Below, piece after piece: positions 17,252-25,948 of a stretch of DNA of 59,038 bases. Below the pieces are notes generated by a model. That model did no database searches and had not been told where the DNA came from. It worked only from the letters and a program-made list of their open reading frames with translations. Each line of letters begins with the position of its first letter. The first letter of the stretch is position 1. This DNA comes from UBA2942 sp045127535 (GTDB lineage: Bacteria > Bacillota > Clostridia > Lachnospirales > Lachnospiraceae), in assembly GCA_045127535.1 (NCBI GenBank), contig JBGVQN010000049.1:1-59038 (forward strand), in the 5' to 3' direction. The position numbers and the translations under genes were made by a program.

Positions 17252-18183
17252 TTACTTCAGGCACAAAAACACAAAATAAGCCCCATAGCTCAACAGCGTC
17301 ACACATCCGCCCCATTTTTTCAGCTTGCTGTCTTTGATGCAGCACAGCAGTAAAAGGAGGGCAGCGGCTGCAGCCACCCAGATGTCCGGGTGAAAGGTCT
17401 TGGCAAAAGGAACCGGGGTGATCAGTGCAGTGGTTCCGATAATAAACAGGATGTTAAACAGGTTGCTTCCCACGATATTGCCAATGGCAATGTCTGCATT
17501 GTGTTTTCTGGCAGCAGAGACAGAGGTAAACAGCTCCGGCAGAGAAGTACCAAGTGCCACAATGGTCAGTCCGAAAAACGCTCGCTCAATCCCACAGTCC
17601 GGGCAATGGCGCTGGCTGCATCTACAGTAAAGTCACTGCCTGCAATGATCAGTACCAGACCCAGTGCGGTCCAAAGGAGAGACTTTCCAAGAGAAGTATG
17701 CTGCTTGTCTTCCTCAGAATCCACCTTATTCTTTTTGGCAAGCTGAAATAAGTAAATTAAGTACAGAATAAATACCAGCCATAATACAATACCGTCCACC
17801 AGGCTGACAGTACCGTCAATTCCCTCTAAAAACAGCAGCAGTGTCACAATGATCATAAAAGGGATCTCTATGCGCATGGTGGATTTGGCAACCGCCAGAG
17901 GGGTAATAATAGAAGAAATTCCCAGAATAATCAAAATGTTTAAGATGTTACTGCCCACCACGTTGCCAATGCTGATATCTGCACTGCCTTTTAAAGCAGC
18001 AGTCAGGCTGACAGCAGCCTCCGGTGCGCTGGTACCCATAGCTACGATGGTCAGACCGATCACCAGCTGAGGGATGCCAAACCGTGTGGCAATGCCGGAG
18101 GCTCCGTCTACGAACCAGTCGGCGCCCTTGATCAGCATGACAAAGCCCAGTGTTAAGATCAGTAACTGCAATACGATTTCCAT
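17252..18183 (-). pseudogene. CaCA-family sodium/calcium (cation) exchanger, split by a -1 frameshift
   Basis: Two adjacent frames together make a normal ~310-residue YrbG-like exchanger. The N-terminal half (from ATG 18183 after GGAGG) carries GLTIVAMGTSAPEAAVSLTA and GNVVGSNILNILIILG. The C-terminal half carries the matching repeat ALGTSLPELFTSVSA and GNIVGSNLFNILFIIG. The first frame ends SERFSD-stop near 17566. One extra T in a five-T run (AAAAA at 17574-17578 on the plus strand) would restore SERFFGLTIVALGTS. It may be a true pseudogene, phase variation or a sequence error. It exports or exchanges divalent cations, consistent with the Mn2+ riboswitch upstream. Confidence 0.85.
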
Positions 18184-18264
18184 TTTATCCTCCGTTCTGC
18201 GGCAGCCTGCTTTTTCCGTATGGCGCAAAAAAGGCGGGACTTATGCCGCAACATATAATTGTTA

Positions 18265-18363
18265 CAGCAAAGTCTCGCCACTTACTCACAAAGCCGGATT
18301 ATAAAAATCGTATTGACGACTATGTAAACATGAAAATACATTCATGCCAGCTACTCCCTTTGA
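18265..18363 (-). promoter_or_regulatory. yybP-ykoY (Mn2+) riboswitch
   Basis: On the minus strand AAAGGGAGTAG (plus 18351-18361) and CGAGACTTT near 18269-18277 form P1 and the two conserved loops; TAGTCGTCAATACGA lies between. The terminator in the platform (to about 18227) pairs GGCGAGACTT with AAGTCCCGCC and is followed by TTTTTT, sharing bases with P1. Binding of Mn2+ should therefore turn the gene on. Cation exporters are classic targets of this class. Confidence 0.88.
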
Positions 18364-18370
18364 CCTTAAC

Positions 18371-18399
18371 AGTATATTATAGTGAAAAGAGGGTGTCAA
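18371..18399 (-). promoter_or_regulatory. promoter of the exchanger/riboswitch unit
   Basis: On the minus strand TTGACA (plus 18394-18399), 17-bp spacer, TATACT (plus 18371-18376). The aptamer starts a few bases downstream. Confidence 0.8.
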
Positions 18400-18471
18400 A
18401 CTGTTTTGAGCAGAAAGCCGGCATGAAAAGAAAATCTTTACCGAATCTTTACCGGGAGGGAAGCAGAGGGG

Positions 18472-19851
18472 TTATTTTAAGAACATACGAATCAGCTTGT
18501 CATAAAAGGAGGTATATGGCTGGTAGCGCATAGGCAGATCCATCCATGTCTTTTTATCCACGATGCTCTTATAGTGGGAGAAGGTACGGAAGCCTTCAAT
18601 GCCATGATAAGAGCCCATACCGCTTTCTCCAAAACCGCCAAAGCCCATTTCGCTGGTAGCCAGATGGATGATGGTATCGTTGATACAGCCTCCGCCAAAG
18701 CTACAGCGGGCAGTGACATCCTTTGCCACCTTTGAATCCTCTGTAAAAATATACAGAGCCAGCGGATGATCCATAGAATTGATCTTGACAATGGCATCCT
18801 CCAAGGTGTCGTAGGTAAGGATCGGCAATACAGGGCCGAAGATCTCCTCCTGCATAACCGGGTCTGCAAAAGTCACTTTGTCCATAATGGTAGGGGCGAT
18901 CTGCAGGGTATCCGGTGCCACATTTCCTCCAAGAACTGTTTTGGAGGGGTCAATGAGTCCACGCACACGGTCAAAATGTTTTTGATTGATGAGTTTGCCA
19001 TAGTTGGGATTTGCCAGAGGATCTTCCCCATACTGCTTTTGGACCTGCCTGATCAGCTCAGCTACAAGGGCATCTTTGATGGAGCTGTCACAGAAAATAT
19101 AGTCCGGGGCAACACAGGTCTGTCCGCAGTTTAAATATTTGCCAAACACGATACGCTTGGCTGCCAGCTGGATATTGGCAGTCTTTTCCACAATACAGGG
19201 ACTTTTGCCTCCAAGCTCCAAAGTCACTGGGGTCAGGTGTGCAGAAGCCTGCTTCATGACCTCCTGTCCCACAGCCTTGCTGCCGGTAAAGAAAATATAG
19301 TCAAAATGCTGTGCCAGCAGATACTGATTTTCTGCCCTGCCTCCTGTGATCACTGCTACATATTCCGGCGGAAAGCACTCAGCAATGATCTTGCCCATCA
19401 GGGCGCTGGTGTAAGGCGAATAAGCGCTTGGCTTTACCATGGCAGTATTGCCTGCCGCCAGAGCATCCACCAAAGGATCGATGGTCAGCAGGAAGGGATA
19501 ATTCCATGGACTCATGATCAGGGTCACACCATACGGGGACGGCTTTTGAAAGCTTCTGGAATGAAACTGAGCCAAAGGGGTATGCACCCGGTGTTCCCTG
19601 GCAAACCGCTTTAAGTGCTTCTCCATATAGGTGATCTCACTCAGCACCATTCCCACTTCACACATATAGCTTTCCTGCCCGCTTTTCCCCAGATCCTTTT
19701 GCAAAGCCTCAAAAATCTCAGCCTCATACTTCTGAATACAACTTTTCAGACGGCGCAGCGCCTCCCGCCGCCCCGCAACCGGCAAAGTAGCCCCCGAAGC
19801 AAAATAAGCCCGCTGACTGTCAAGAATTCGGGTAATTTCAGATTCAGTCAT
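18472..19851 (-). CDS. NAD(P)-dependent aldehyde dehydrogenase (class 3-like)
   Basis: 459 residues. The catalytic cysteine lies in LNCGQTCVAPDY (near residue 245) and the general-base glutamate in VTLELGGKSPCIVE (near 212). The short length and the C-terminal SHYKSIVDKKTWMDLPMRYQPY match class 3 (YwdH/AldX-like) enzymes that oxidise medium- or long-chain or aromatic aldehydes. The start at 19851 follows GAAAGGAA. It is downstream of an iron alcohol dehydrogenase but separated by repeat copy 4. The pair would convert alcohol to aldehyde to acid or detoxify aldehydes. Confidence 0.9.
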   Translation of the reverse strand: MTESEITRILDSQRAYFASGATLPVAGRREALRRLKSCIQKYEAEIFEALQKDLGKSGQESYMCEVGMVLSEITYMEKHLKRFAREHRVHTPLAQFHSRSFQKPSPYGVTLIMSPWNYPFLLTIDPLVDALAAGNTAMVKPSAYSPYTSALMGKIIAECFPPEYVAVITGGRAENQYLLAQHFDYIFFTGSKAVGQEVMKQASAHLTPVTLELGGKSPCIVEKTANIQLAAKRIVFGKYLNCGQTCVAPDYIFCDSSIKDALVAELIRQVQKQYGEDPLANPNYGKLINQKHFDRVRGLIDPSKTVLGGNVAPDTLQIAPTIMDKVTFADPVMQEEIFGPVLPILTYDTLEDAIVKINSMDHPLALYIFTEDSKVAKDVTARCSFGGGCINDTIIHLATSEMGFGGFGESGMGSYHGIEGFRTFSHYKSIVDKKTWMDLPMRYQPYTSFYDKLIRMFLK

Positions 19852-19880
19852 AATAAATATTTCCTTTCTCTTATACAATT

Positions 19881-19923
19881 ACTTCTCAAAGCTGATAGTG
19901 AATATCGTTTCACAATGGTCTAG
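19881..19923. repeat. solo arm of the type A palindromic element
   Basis: ACTTCTCAAAGCTGATAGTG followed by AATATCGTTTCACAATGGTCTA. Its reverse complement matches the left arm of copies 1-3. No core is present. Confidence 0.6.
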
Positions 19924-20049
19924 CAAAACTGTGTATAGCAGAAAAAACGATACACCAAAAAGATTTGTAATAAACCTTCATTAAGTCGCTTTTCTGCGAC
20001 AGTCCAAAATAGATTTTTTATACTAACAGCGATACCGTAGTGGTTTGCA

Positions 20050-20290
20050 GCGAAACTGAGTCTTTCGACTGGGCAGCGCAGGTATGGGACATGATAAAAA
20101 CCGTAGGAAAACGCCGGTACTTAGGTGACAGAGTGTGGCAATTAGCAGGAAGCTTGCTTACTACTAATTGCCACACTCTGTTGCCTTAGTATCCGCTGCG
20201 TTTGACTCATATATGAGTTTGACTCAGAGCGAGAGCGTGCTTTTATCATGTCCCATACCTGCACTGCCCAGTTGAAAAACTCAGTTTCGC
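20050..20290 (+). repeat. nested palindromic element, copy 4 (arm type B, inner stem B)
   Basis: 241 bp. The outer arms (about 20050-20100 and 20241-20290) match each other at about 46 of 50 positions and begin GCGAAACTGAG, but are unlike the type A arms. The core keeps AAAACGCCGGTACTTAGG and TTAGTATCCGCTGCGTTTGA plus GAGCGAGAGCGTGCTTTT. The inner hairpin is a different 17-bp perfect stem (20129-20145 with 20164-20180). It ends 6 bp from the alcohol dehydrogenase stop codon. Confidence 0.85.
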
Positions 20291-20296
20291 ACCTCC

Positions 20297-21499
20297 CTAC
20301 TGCAGCATCACTCTTTCGTAGAACTGCTGTAATGTTTTGGCATCCATCAGGACCGGTACAGGGTAGAGGGGATTGGCCTCTTTGTCTGCGTACTGTGCCA
20401 GCTTTGGAATATCCTCTTTGCGGATTTGTGGTACGGTATCCGGGATCTGGTACCGCTGTTTCATATCCTGAATGGCCTGAATAAATGCTTTGGCTGCTTC
20501 TGCATCCGGTGTGTCCTTAGTGGCGATCCCTGCAGCAATGGCAAGCTGGTGCAGTTTTTTGTGGATCGAAGGGCCGTAGGCCTCCAGTACAAAGGGCAGT
20601 AAAATGGCATTGGCCAGACCATGAGGTACGTTATATTCGCCACCCAGGGAATGTGCCACTGCATGGACATAGCCTACATAAGACTTGGTAAATGCGCAGC
20701 CGGCTTCATAAGCAGCGATCAGCATATTTTTTCTGGCAGTTTTGTTGCTGCCCTCTGTATAGGCAGTGTCCAGGTTTTCAAAAATCAGCTTTACTGCCTT
20801 TAAGGCATTCTTTCTGGTAGCCTTGGTAGTGGATCTGCCAATATAAGCTTCTACTGCATGAGTCAGGGCATCCATGCCTGTGGTGGCAGTGAGAGAAGGG
20901 GGCAGGCTTAAAGTAAATGCCGGCTCCAACACTGCATAAGAGGGGATCAGGGGAAAATCATTGATGGCATATTTATGTCTGGTTTCTGCATCGGTGATCA
21001 CTGCAGCCAGAGTGGTCTCACTGCCTGTGCCTGCTGTAGTGGGGATAGCGATGAGGGTCGGGATCCTTTTGTGGATCTTTAAAATGCCTTTCATTTTGGA
21101 CATAGGCTGCTTTGGCTTTGCAATCACAGCACCAACGGCCTTTGCGCAGTCAATGCTGGAACCGCCGCCCATGCCAATCAGAGCCTGACAGCGATTGGAT
21201 CGATAGAGGGCAACTGCCTCCTGTACATTTTTTGTAGTAGGATTGGCTACAGTGCGGTCATAGACTGTGTAGGTGATCCCCCCTGTCTGCAGTGCATTGG
21301 TCAGTGTCTTTAACAGACCCAGCTGTGTAATACCGGGGTCTGTGACAATGAGTACCTGAGTCAGTCCCTTTTTGTGCAGCATTTCCGGCAGCCCCTCTAC
21401 CCGGTCAATGATTTTGGGAGTACGGTAGGGGAGTACAGGCAGCGCCACACGCAGGGCGGTCTGGAATGTACGGCAGTATGCTTTTTTCAGAATATTCAT
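20297..21499 (-). CDS. iron-containing alcohol dehydrogenase
   Basis: 400 residues from ATG 21499 (after GGAAGGATCC). NAD site GMGGGSSIDCAKAVGAV; then GTGSETTLAAVI; iron-ligand region TGMDALTHAVEAYIG and YVGYVHAVAHSLGGEYNVPHG with the conserved histidines. It belongs to the Fe-ADH (type III) family, likely interconverting an alcohol and an aldehyde or ketone in the cytoplasm. It is 76 bp downstream of a MarR-type regulator on the same strand, so probably autoregulated with it. The aldehyde dehydrogenase follows after a repeat element. Confidence 0.9.
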   Translation of the reverse strand: MNILKKAYCRTFQTALRVALPVLPYRTPKIIDRVEGLPEMLHKKGLTQVLIVTDPGITQLGLLKTLTNALQTGGITYTVYDRTVANPTTKNVQEAVALYRSNRCQALIGMGGGSSIDCAKAVGAVIAKPKQPMSKMKGILKIHKRIPTLIAIPTTAGTGSETTLAAVITDAETRHKYAINDFPLIPSYAVLEPAFTLSLPPSLTATTGMDALTHAVEAYIGRSTTKATRKNALKAVKLIFENLDTAYTEGSNKTARKNMLIAAYEAGCAFTKSYVGYVHAVAHSLGGEYNVPHGLANAILLPFVLEAYGPSIHKKLHQLAIAAGIATKDTPDAEAAKAFIQAIQDMKQRYQIPDTVPQIRKEDIPKLAQYADKEANPLYPVPVLMDAKTLQQFYERVMLQ

Positions 21500-21575
21500 A
21501 TAGGATCCTTCCCCATCAGGCATATGGCAGGCAGGAAATTGTATCAAGTGAAATGGGTAAATGGGTCGTGGCTGA

Positions 21576-22019
21576 TTACAGCAGATCCGGGGGCAGGGAC
21601 TGGAGGTTGTGTGCCAGCCTGTCAAGTACCTGGTAAAATACAGCCAGGTCTTCCTGGGAAATGCCTGTGTCAGCGATCTCCTGAATGGTATGGATCAGTG
21701 ACCGGATCTCCTCTGCTACCAGGAGTCCTTTGTCAGTCAGCATATATTTGGCCAGGTATTTGCCAGGCTCTCCAATGCGGGAGATGATCTGGTTGTGGGT
21801 CAGACTGGCCAGAGTACGGGATACCAGAGCCGGGTCTAAGTCACAGCTGACTGCCAATTCCGTAGAGGTCATACCCTCAGGGTGGGTCAGGAGCTGATAA
21901 ATACACAGGGTATGGGTACCCTTTAAATCAAACTGCTTCATACCGTCTGTTTTCAGCTTTTGAATCAGCTTGTGCAGCTTTGCAATATCTACAGTAAATT
22001 TCACAAAACGGTCTTCCAT
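21576..22019 (-). CDS. MarR-family transcriptional regulator
   Basis: 147 residues from ATG 22019 (AAAGGACGG ribosome binding site). The winged helix is visible: THTLCIYQLLTHPEGMTSTELAVSCDLDPALVSRTLASL (helix-turn-helix) and the wing RIGEPGKYLAKYMLTDKG. MarR proteins repress neighbouring genes and release DNA on ligand binding. Cotranscription with the alcohol dehydrogenase suggests it senses an alcohol, aldehyde or phenolic. An in-frame upstream ATG at 22130 lies inside repeat copy 5 and is rejected. Confidence 0.85.
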   Translation of the reverse strand: MEDRFVKFTVDIAKLHKLIQKLKTDGMKQFDLKGTHTLCIYQLLTHPEGMTSTELAVSCDLDPALVSRTLASLTHNQIISRIGEPGKYLAKYMLTDKGLLVAEEIRSLIHTIQEIADTGISQEDLAVFYQVLDRLAHNLQSLPPDLL

Positions 22020-22041
22020 GGAGCCGTCCTTTCTGTTGAAG

Positions 22042-22291
22042 CTGGAAGTTATTTTTTCGTTTTGTCTGCCCTGGGAATCTGGTGCGTCAAAAGCACGCTT
22101 GCGCTCTGAGTCAAATTCATGCTGAATCAAACGCAGCGGATACTAAGATTTCTCATACAGACATACACAGAATCGTATGCACGCATCCAATTCTGTGTAT
22201 ATCTGTATGAGAAACCTAAGTACCGGCGTTTTCCTACGGCTTTTGACACACCAGATTCCCAGAGCAGACAAAACGAAAAAGTAATTTCCAG
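22042..22291 (-). repeat. nested palindromic element, copy 5 (arm type C, inner stem C)
   Basis: 250 bp with outer arms 22042-22097 and 22238-22291 about 90% complementary, containing TTTTTCGTTTTGTCTGC and GGGAATCTGGTG. The reverse-strand core matches copy 4: AAAACGCCGGTACTTAGG, AGTATCCGCTGCGTTTGA and TTTGACTCAGAGCG. The inner hairpin differs (22149-22173 with 22190-22214, 24 of 25 pairs). It sits directly upstream of the marR start. Confidence 0.85.
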
Positions 22292-22365
22292 TGGCGAATG
22301 TCTGCTTTGAATGACAGCTCCAAGCGTCTGGGGACGGCTTGGAGCTGATGCCTGATGATTGTTTT

Positions 22366-22442
22366 GGTACCAGGATATTTGCAAAGTGCATTTCCTGTTG
22401 TTTGTGACACCAGAGCGTTTGTAAAGTGTGATTTCTGGTGTT
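22366..22442. repeat. two tandem short hairpins (family 2 repeat)
   Basis: Hairpin a (22371-22397) and hairpin b (22407-22442, arms ACACCAGA/TCTGGTGT) share the loop sequence TTTGYAAAGTG. Related units occur at 26894 and 52466. No function evident. Confidence 0.6.
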
Positions 22443-22514
22443 GATAGTGATTGTAGCACTGATTTGTTGACAAGTCAATAAATACAGGCGTTTGGGGCTT
22501 GCTGTCAAGGCTGG

Positions 22515-23102
22515 TTAGTTGGGGAGATTGCCTTTTTGGATGTTTTCCTGAATGATGTGGTCGATGACTGCAAAGAGTGTTTCGGAGCCTAATTTTGTTT
22601 TGGTCTGACGTTTGTAGATCTGTTCGGAGTTGACGTGATGTGCTTTCCAGTCGCTTCCTCCATTGCTGTTGTTTAACAGTAAGGGCTGGAGGTTGTCCAT
22701 GGCATGGGCAAATTTGGATTCCGGGGTCTCATAGGCTTCGAATTCGTCAAATAAGGCGATCAGTTCAGATTTCTGGTCTTCCGGCAGAATGGAAAAAATC
22801 CTTTCCTTTGCTGCATCTTCTCTGGCCTTCTGTGTCTTTTGGCTTTCGGCATCATAGGCATAGGTGTCACCGGCATCGATCTCTACTACATCATGGATCA
22901 GGCACATCAGCATCACCCTGGCAATATCGATCTCCTGGTTGGAATACTCTCTCAGCAGATAGGCCATCACTGCCATGTGCCAGGCGTGTTCTGCATCATT
23001 TTCATTTCTGCCATGTCCTGATAAATGGGTCTGCCTGAAAATGTTCTTCTCCTTATCAATCTCCAATGCAAAATCCAGCTGTTTTTTTAGACGACTATCC
23101 AT
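22515..23102 (-). CDS. HD-domain hydrolase (YfbR-like 5'-nucleotidase family)
   Basis: 195 residues from ATG 23102 after GATGGAGGG. Metal ligands: H in ENDAEHAWHMAVMAYLL, the HD doublet in MCLIHDVVEIDAGDT, and a later D in FAHAMDNLQPLLLNN. This is the COG1896 HD pattern of 5'-deoxynucleotidases such as YfbR. Soluble. A short terminal ENIQKGNLPN is unremarkable. It is not clearly in an operon with its neighbours. Confidence 0.87.
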   Translation of the reverse strand: MDSRLKKQLDFALEIDKEKNIFRQTHLSGHGRNENDAEHAWHMAVMAYLLREYSNQEIDIARVMLMCLIHDVVEIDAGDTYAYDAESQKTQKAREDAAKERIFSILPEDQKSELIALFDEFEAYETPESKFAHAMDNLQPLLLNNSNGGSDWKAHHVNSEQIYKRQTKTKLGSETLFAVIDHIIQENIQKGNLPN

Positions 23103-23208
23103 CGTTCATCCCTCCATCAGTTTTTGTTCTTATTATAAAGCCTTTGCCCCTAAAATCCAAGCAGTAAAGGAGTTTAGAGGCAAAGGGAGCAAGTGGATGG
23201 GTCAGGGA

Positions 23209-24123
23209 TCAGGAGCCGCTGGATTTGTAATGCCGCACGCCCATCCGCCACAGAGCGTAGCAAGGCAGCAAAAACAGCACTGCCAAAAGCGGTACAAATA
23301 CAAAATACAGCTCTGTCCGCTTGTCCAGCAGGTACAGCAGAGGATAATACTGCACCAGGGCATAGGGCACCACAAAGGTGGTAAACTGCAGCATCCGTTT
23401 GCCGTAAATGCCCAGAGGGTATTTGCCGTATTCTCTGGCGCCGTCTGTCAGCACGTTCATAAATTCCAGGCCGTCCAGTGTAAAGAAGCACAGGGCTGCA
23501 TAGATCAGAAAGATGCCGGAAAACAGGCAGGTGCCTCCAATGAGCATGAAGATCACAGTCACGATCTTGGGGAATGTCCATGCAATGTGACTGTTGGCAA
23601 TGCCATAGACAAACATTCCCAGAGCCTGTATCATACGTCCGATGCGTGTCAGCTCAAATTTACTGCCAAGTACCTGTAAAATGGAGCTTCTTGGACGCAG
23701 CAGCACCCGGTCGAACTCACCCTTTCTCACCATGGAAGAAAACATATCAAAGCCTCTGGCGATCATTTCCGCCAGGGAAAATTCCAGGAGGATGATGGAA
23801 AAGCACAGCAGCACTTCACTGTATGTAAATCCCTGCACATTGGTAAATCTCTGGAACATAAAGAATATCCCTAAGAATACGTTAAATGACACCAAAAACT
23901 GTCCCAAGGCTGTCAGAAAAAAGGAGGTCTTGTACTCCATGGCGCTGCGGATGTTGATGGATATGTAATGCAGGTAGAGCTTCAGGGGAGAGACTGTGGG
24001 GCGGGATGACTGCATCCTGTGTACAGGCTTGTGGGTGGAAGCCCCAGAGGCTGCCAAAGCGGACAGAGGGGCTGCCTGGTGCGGGTTACTTGTGGAAAAT
24101 ACTTGTTTTTGATCGTGTTTCAT
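23209..24123 (-). CDS. ABC-2 family transporter permease (second subunit)
   Basis: 304 residues. A ~50-residue polar N-terminal extension precedes six hydrophobic segments (about 65-85, 95-115, 155-180, 185-210, 215-240 and 275-295). FDRVLLRPRSSILQVLG and GIYGKRMLQFTTFVVPYALV match the ABC2_membrane_6 (COG3694) family. The start at 24123 follows GGGAGG. It is the third gene of an ATPase-permease-permease operon, 4 bp after the previous stop. The substrate is unknown; related systems export drugs or lipids. Confidence 0.87.
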   Translation of the reverse strand: MKHDQKQVFSTSNPHQAAPLSALAASGASTHKPVHRMQSSRPTVSPLKLYLHYISINIRSAMEYKTSFFLTALGQFLVSFNVFLGIFFMFQRFTNVQGFTYSEVLLCFSIILLEFSLAEMIARGFDMFSSMVRKGEFDRVLLRPRSSILQVLGSKFELTRIGRMIQALGMFVYGIANSHIAWTFPKIVTVIFMLIGGTCLFSGIFLIYAALCFFTLDGLEFMNVLTDGAREYGKYPLGIYGKRMLQFTTFVVPYALVQYYPLLYLLDKRTELYFVFVPLLAVLFLLPCYALWRMGVRHYKSSGS

Positions 24124-24127
24124 ATTG

Positions 24128-24931
24128 TCAACCTCCCTGCACCGTAACTTTTTGTTCTGCAGCGGCAAACAGCATTTTGCCTGCAGCCACCAGTACCACC
24201 AGCCAGAATAGCTGTAAAATCGCTGCTTTGAGCATGTCGTCTCCTGTCAGACTGCCGCTGTAGATCCGCAAGGGCACATTTTGCATGGCAGCAAAGGGCA
24301 GCAGCTCCAGGAATTTTTGTATGGCAGTTGGAAAAAAGGGCAGAGGGATCACTGCGCCTGCCAGCAATTCTACACCGGAGGTAAACATAATACGCAGTCC
24401 CATGGGAGACATGGTATAAAAGCACAGACCATATAGCAGCATGCAAAATGCTGCGGTCACCAACAGTCCCACCACCAGAGTCCATACAAACAGCACAAAG
24501 TGCATCAGACTTGCAGGTGGACACAGGCCGTAAGGCGCAGGGACACAGGCTGTCACGATCAGGATGGGAAAGCAGCGCAGCACCGCTCTGGAAAGTCGGT
24601 TGGCCACTCCTCTGGAAAACCACATATCGTAAATGCAGACAGGGCGGCACAGCTCGTAGGCAATGCTGCCATCCTTGATTGATTCAAAAATTTCATTTTC
24701 CAGTATCCAGGGGGCAAAAAATGCCAGGAATGCCTGCTGCATCCAGATATAGGAAGCTGTGGCTGCAAAGGTCATAGGAAAGCTTTCCGGTTCCCCTGCA
24801 TAAAATGCCCGGTATGCCAGAATTTCCATCAGTCCCCATGCAAACTGGGTCACGATGCCTGCCAGGGCAGCTGCCCGATACTGCAGTCCCATAGAGAAAC
24901 GCAGCCGGAAAAAAGAAAGGTATTTTTTCAT
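24128..24931 (-). CDS. ABC-2 family transporter permease (first subunit)
   Basis: 267 residues from ATG 24931 (AGGAGGTGCC ribosome binding site). About six membrane segments; LENEIFESIKDGSIAYELCRP is the family signature loop (COG4587-like). It lies between the ATPase gene (10 bp away) and the second permease (4 bp away), so the three products likely assemble as a heterodimeric permease with an ATPase dimer. Confidence 0.87.
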   Translation of the reverse strand: MKKYLSFFRLRFSMGLQYRAAALAGIVTQFAWGLMEILAYRAFYAGEPESFPMTFAATASYIWMQQAFLAFFAPWILENEIFESIKDGSIAYELCRPVCIYDMWFSRGVANRLSRAVLRCFPILIVTACVPAPYGLCPPASLMHFVLFVWTLVVGLLVTAAFCMLLYGLCFYTMSPMGLRIMFTSGVELLAGAVIPLPFFPTAIQKFLELLPFAAMQNVPLRIYSGSLTGDDMLKAAILQLFWLVVLVAAGKMLFAAAEQKVTVQGG

Positions 24932-24941
24932 GGGGCACCTC

Positions 24942-25757
24942 CTATATATCGTAGGAACGGTACAGCTGGGCAATGGTTTCATCAATGCTGGCGCTGGAGT
25001 GATCGCCCCTTGGAGTACCGTCACCATTCAGGATATCTTCCAGACTGCCGTCTAGGAGGATCCGCCCCTTGCCGATCATAATGATACGCTTGGTCAGGGC
25101 TTCAATGTCCTGCATGTCATGGGTGGTTAGGATGACAGTAGTGCCGTGGGTCTCATTTCTCTTTTTGATAAAATCCCGGACTGCCAGCTTGGAGACTGCG
25201 TCCAGTCCAATGGTGGGTTCATCCAGAAACAGGATGCGGGGGCTGTGGAGCAGAGAGGCTGCAATTTCACAGCGCATACGCTGCCCTAAGGACAGCTGTC
25301 TGGCAGGGGTCTTTAACAGCTCCTGTAGATTTAGGAGGGTGGAAAGCTCCTCCATGTTGGATTTGTAAAGGGTGTCTGGAATCGAATAGATGTCCTTTAG
25401 CAGTGCAAAGGAGTCAATGACAGGTACATCCCACCACAGCTGGGAACGCTGGCCAAATACTACGCCAATGTCCCGTACATACCGGGTACGGTCTTTCCAG
25501 GGAGTGTAACCATCCACTGTACAGGTGCCGCTGTCTGGAGTCAGGATGCCGCTTAGAATTTTGATGGTGGAGCTTTTGCCGGCTCCGTTGGGTCCGATGT
25601 AGCCTACCATTTCGCCGTCCTCTATGGTAAAGCTTACATCCTGCAGGGCATGGATTTCTTCATATTCCCCGCGAAACAGTGCTTTGCAGGCTTCCTTGAA
25701 GCCTGCGTTTCGTTTTGCAACACGGTACGATTTGTTGATGTGTTCCATCGTGATCAT
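24942..25757 (-). CDS. ABC transporter ATP-binding protein (COG4586 type)
   Basis: 271 residues from ATG 25757 (AGGAGGAAGC ribosome binding site). Walker A GPNGAGKSS, signature LSLGQRMRCEIAASLL (LSLGQ variant usual in this subfamily), Walker B ILFLDEPTIGLD. GVVFGQRSQLWWDVPV is characteristic of the ATPases that accompany ABC2_membrane_6 permeases. It energises the two permeases encoded downstream. No terminator is visible before the next minus-strand gene. Confidence 0.92.
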   Translation of the reverse strand: MITMEHINKSYRVAKRNAGFKEACKALFRGEYEEIHALQDVSFTIEDGEMVGYIGPNGAGKSSTIKILSGILTPDSGTCTVDGYTPWKDRTRYVRDIGVVFGQRSQLWWDVPVIDSFALLKDIYSIPDTLYKSNMEELSTLLNLQELLKTPARQLSLGQRMRCEIAASLLHSPRILFLDEPTIGLDAVSKLAVRDFIKKRNETHGTTVILTTHDMQDIEALTKRIIMIGKGRILLDGSLEDILNGDGTPRGDHSSASIDETIAQLYRSYDI

Positions 25758-25948
25758 AGTTTGCTTCCTCCTGGTAGTAATATTTTCATATCTTGCCAAG
25801 CGGTCTGGTTTTGCTGGATTTTGCCAGTCAAATACCGTAGGTAAAATATTCAGTTGCCCTGAAATTTCAAAACGGACGCATTCGTTCTAAAATGAGGGGA
25901 ATTCCAATTTTAGCAAGGGGGAGAGGGAATGTCAAGGATAATGTGACT

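Noticed and set aside
20129..22214. Short repeated palindromes that might be a CRISPR array
   Set aside because: No regular direct repeats and spacers, and no cas genes; they are inner stems of larger elements.
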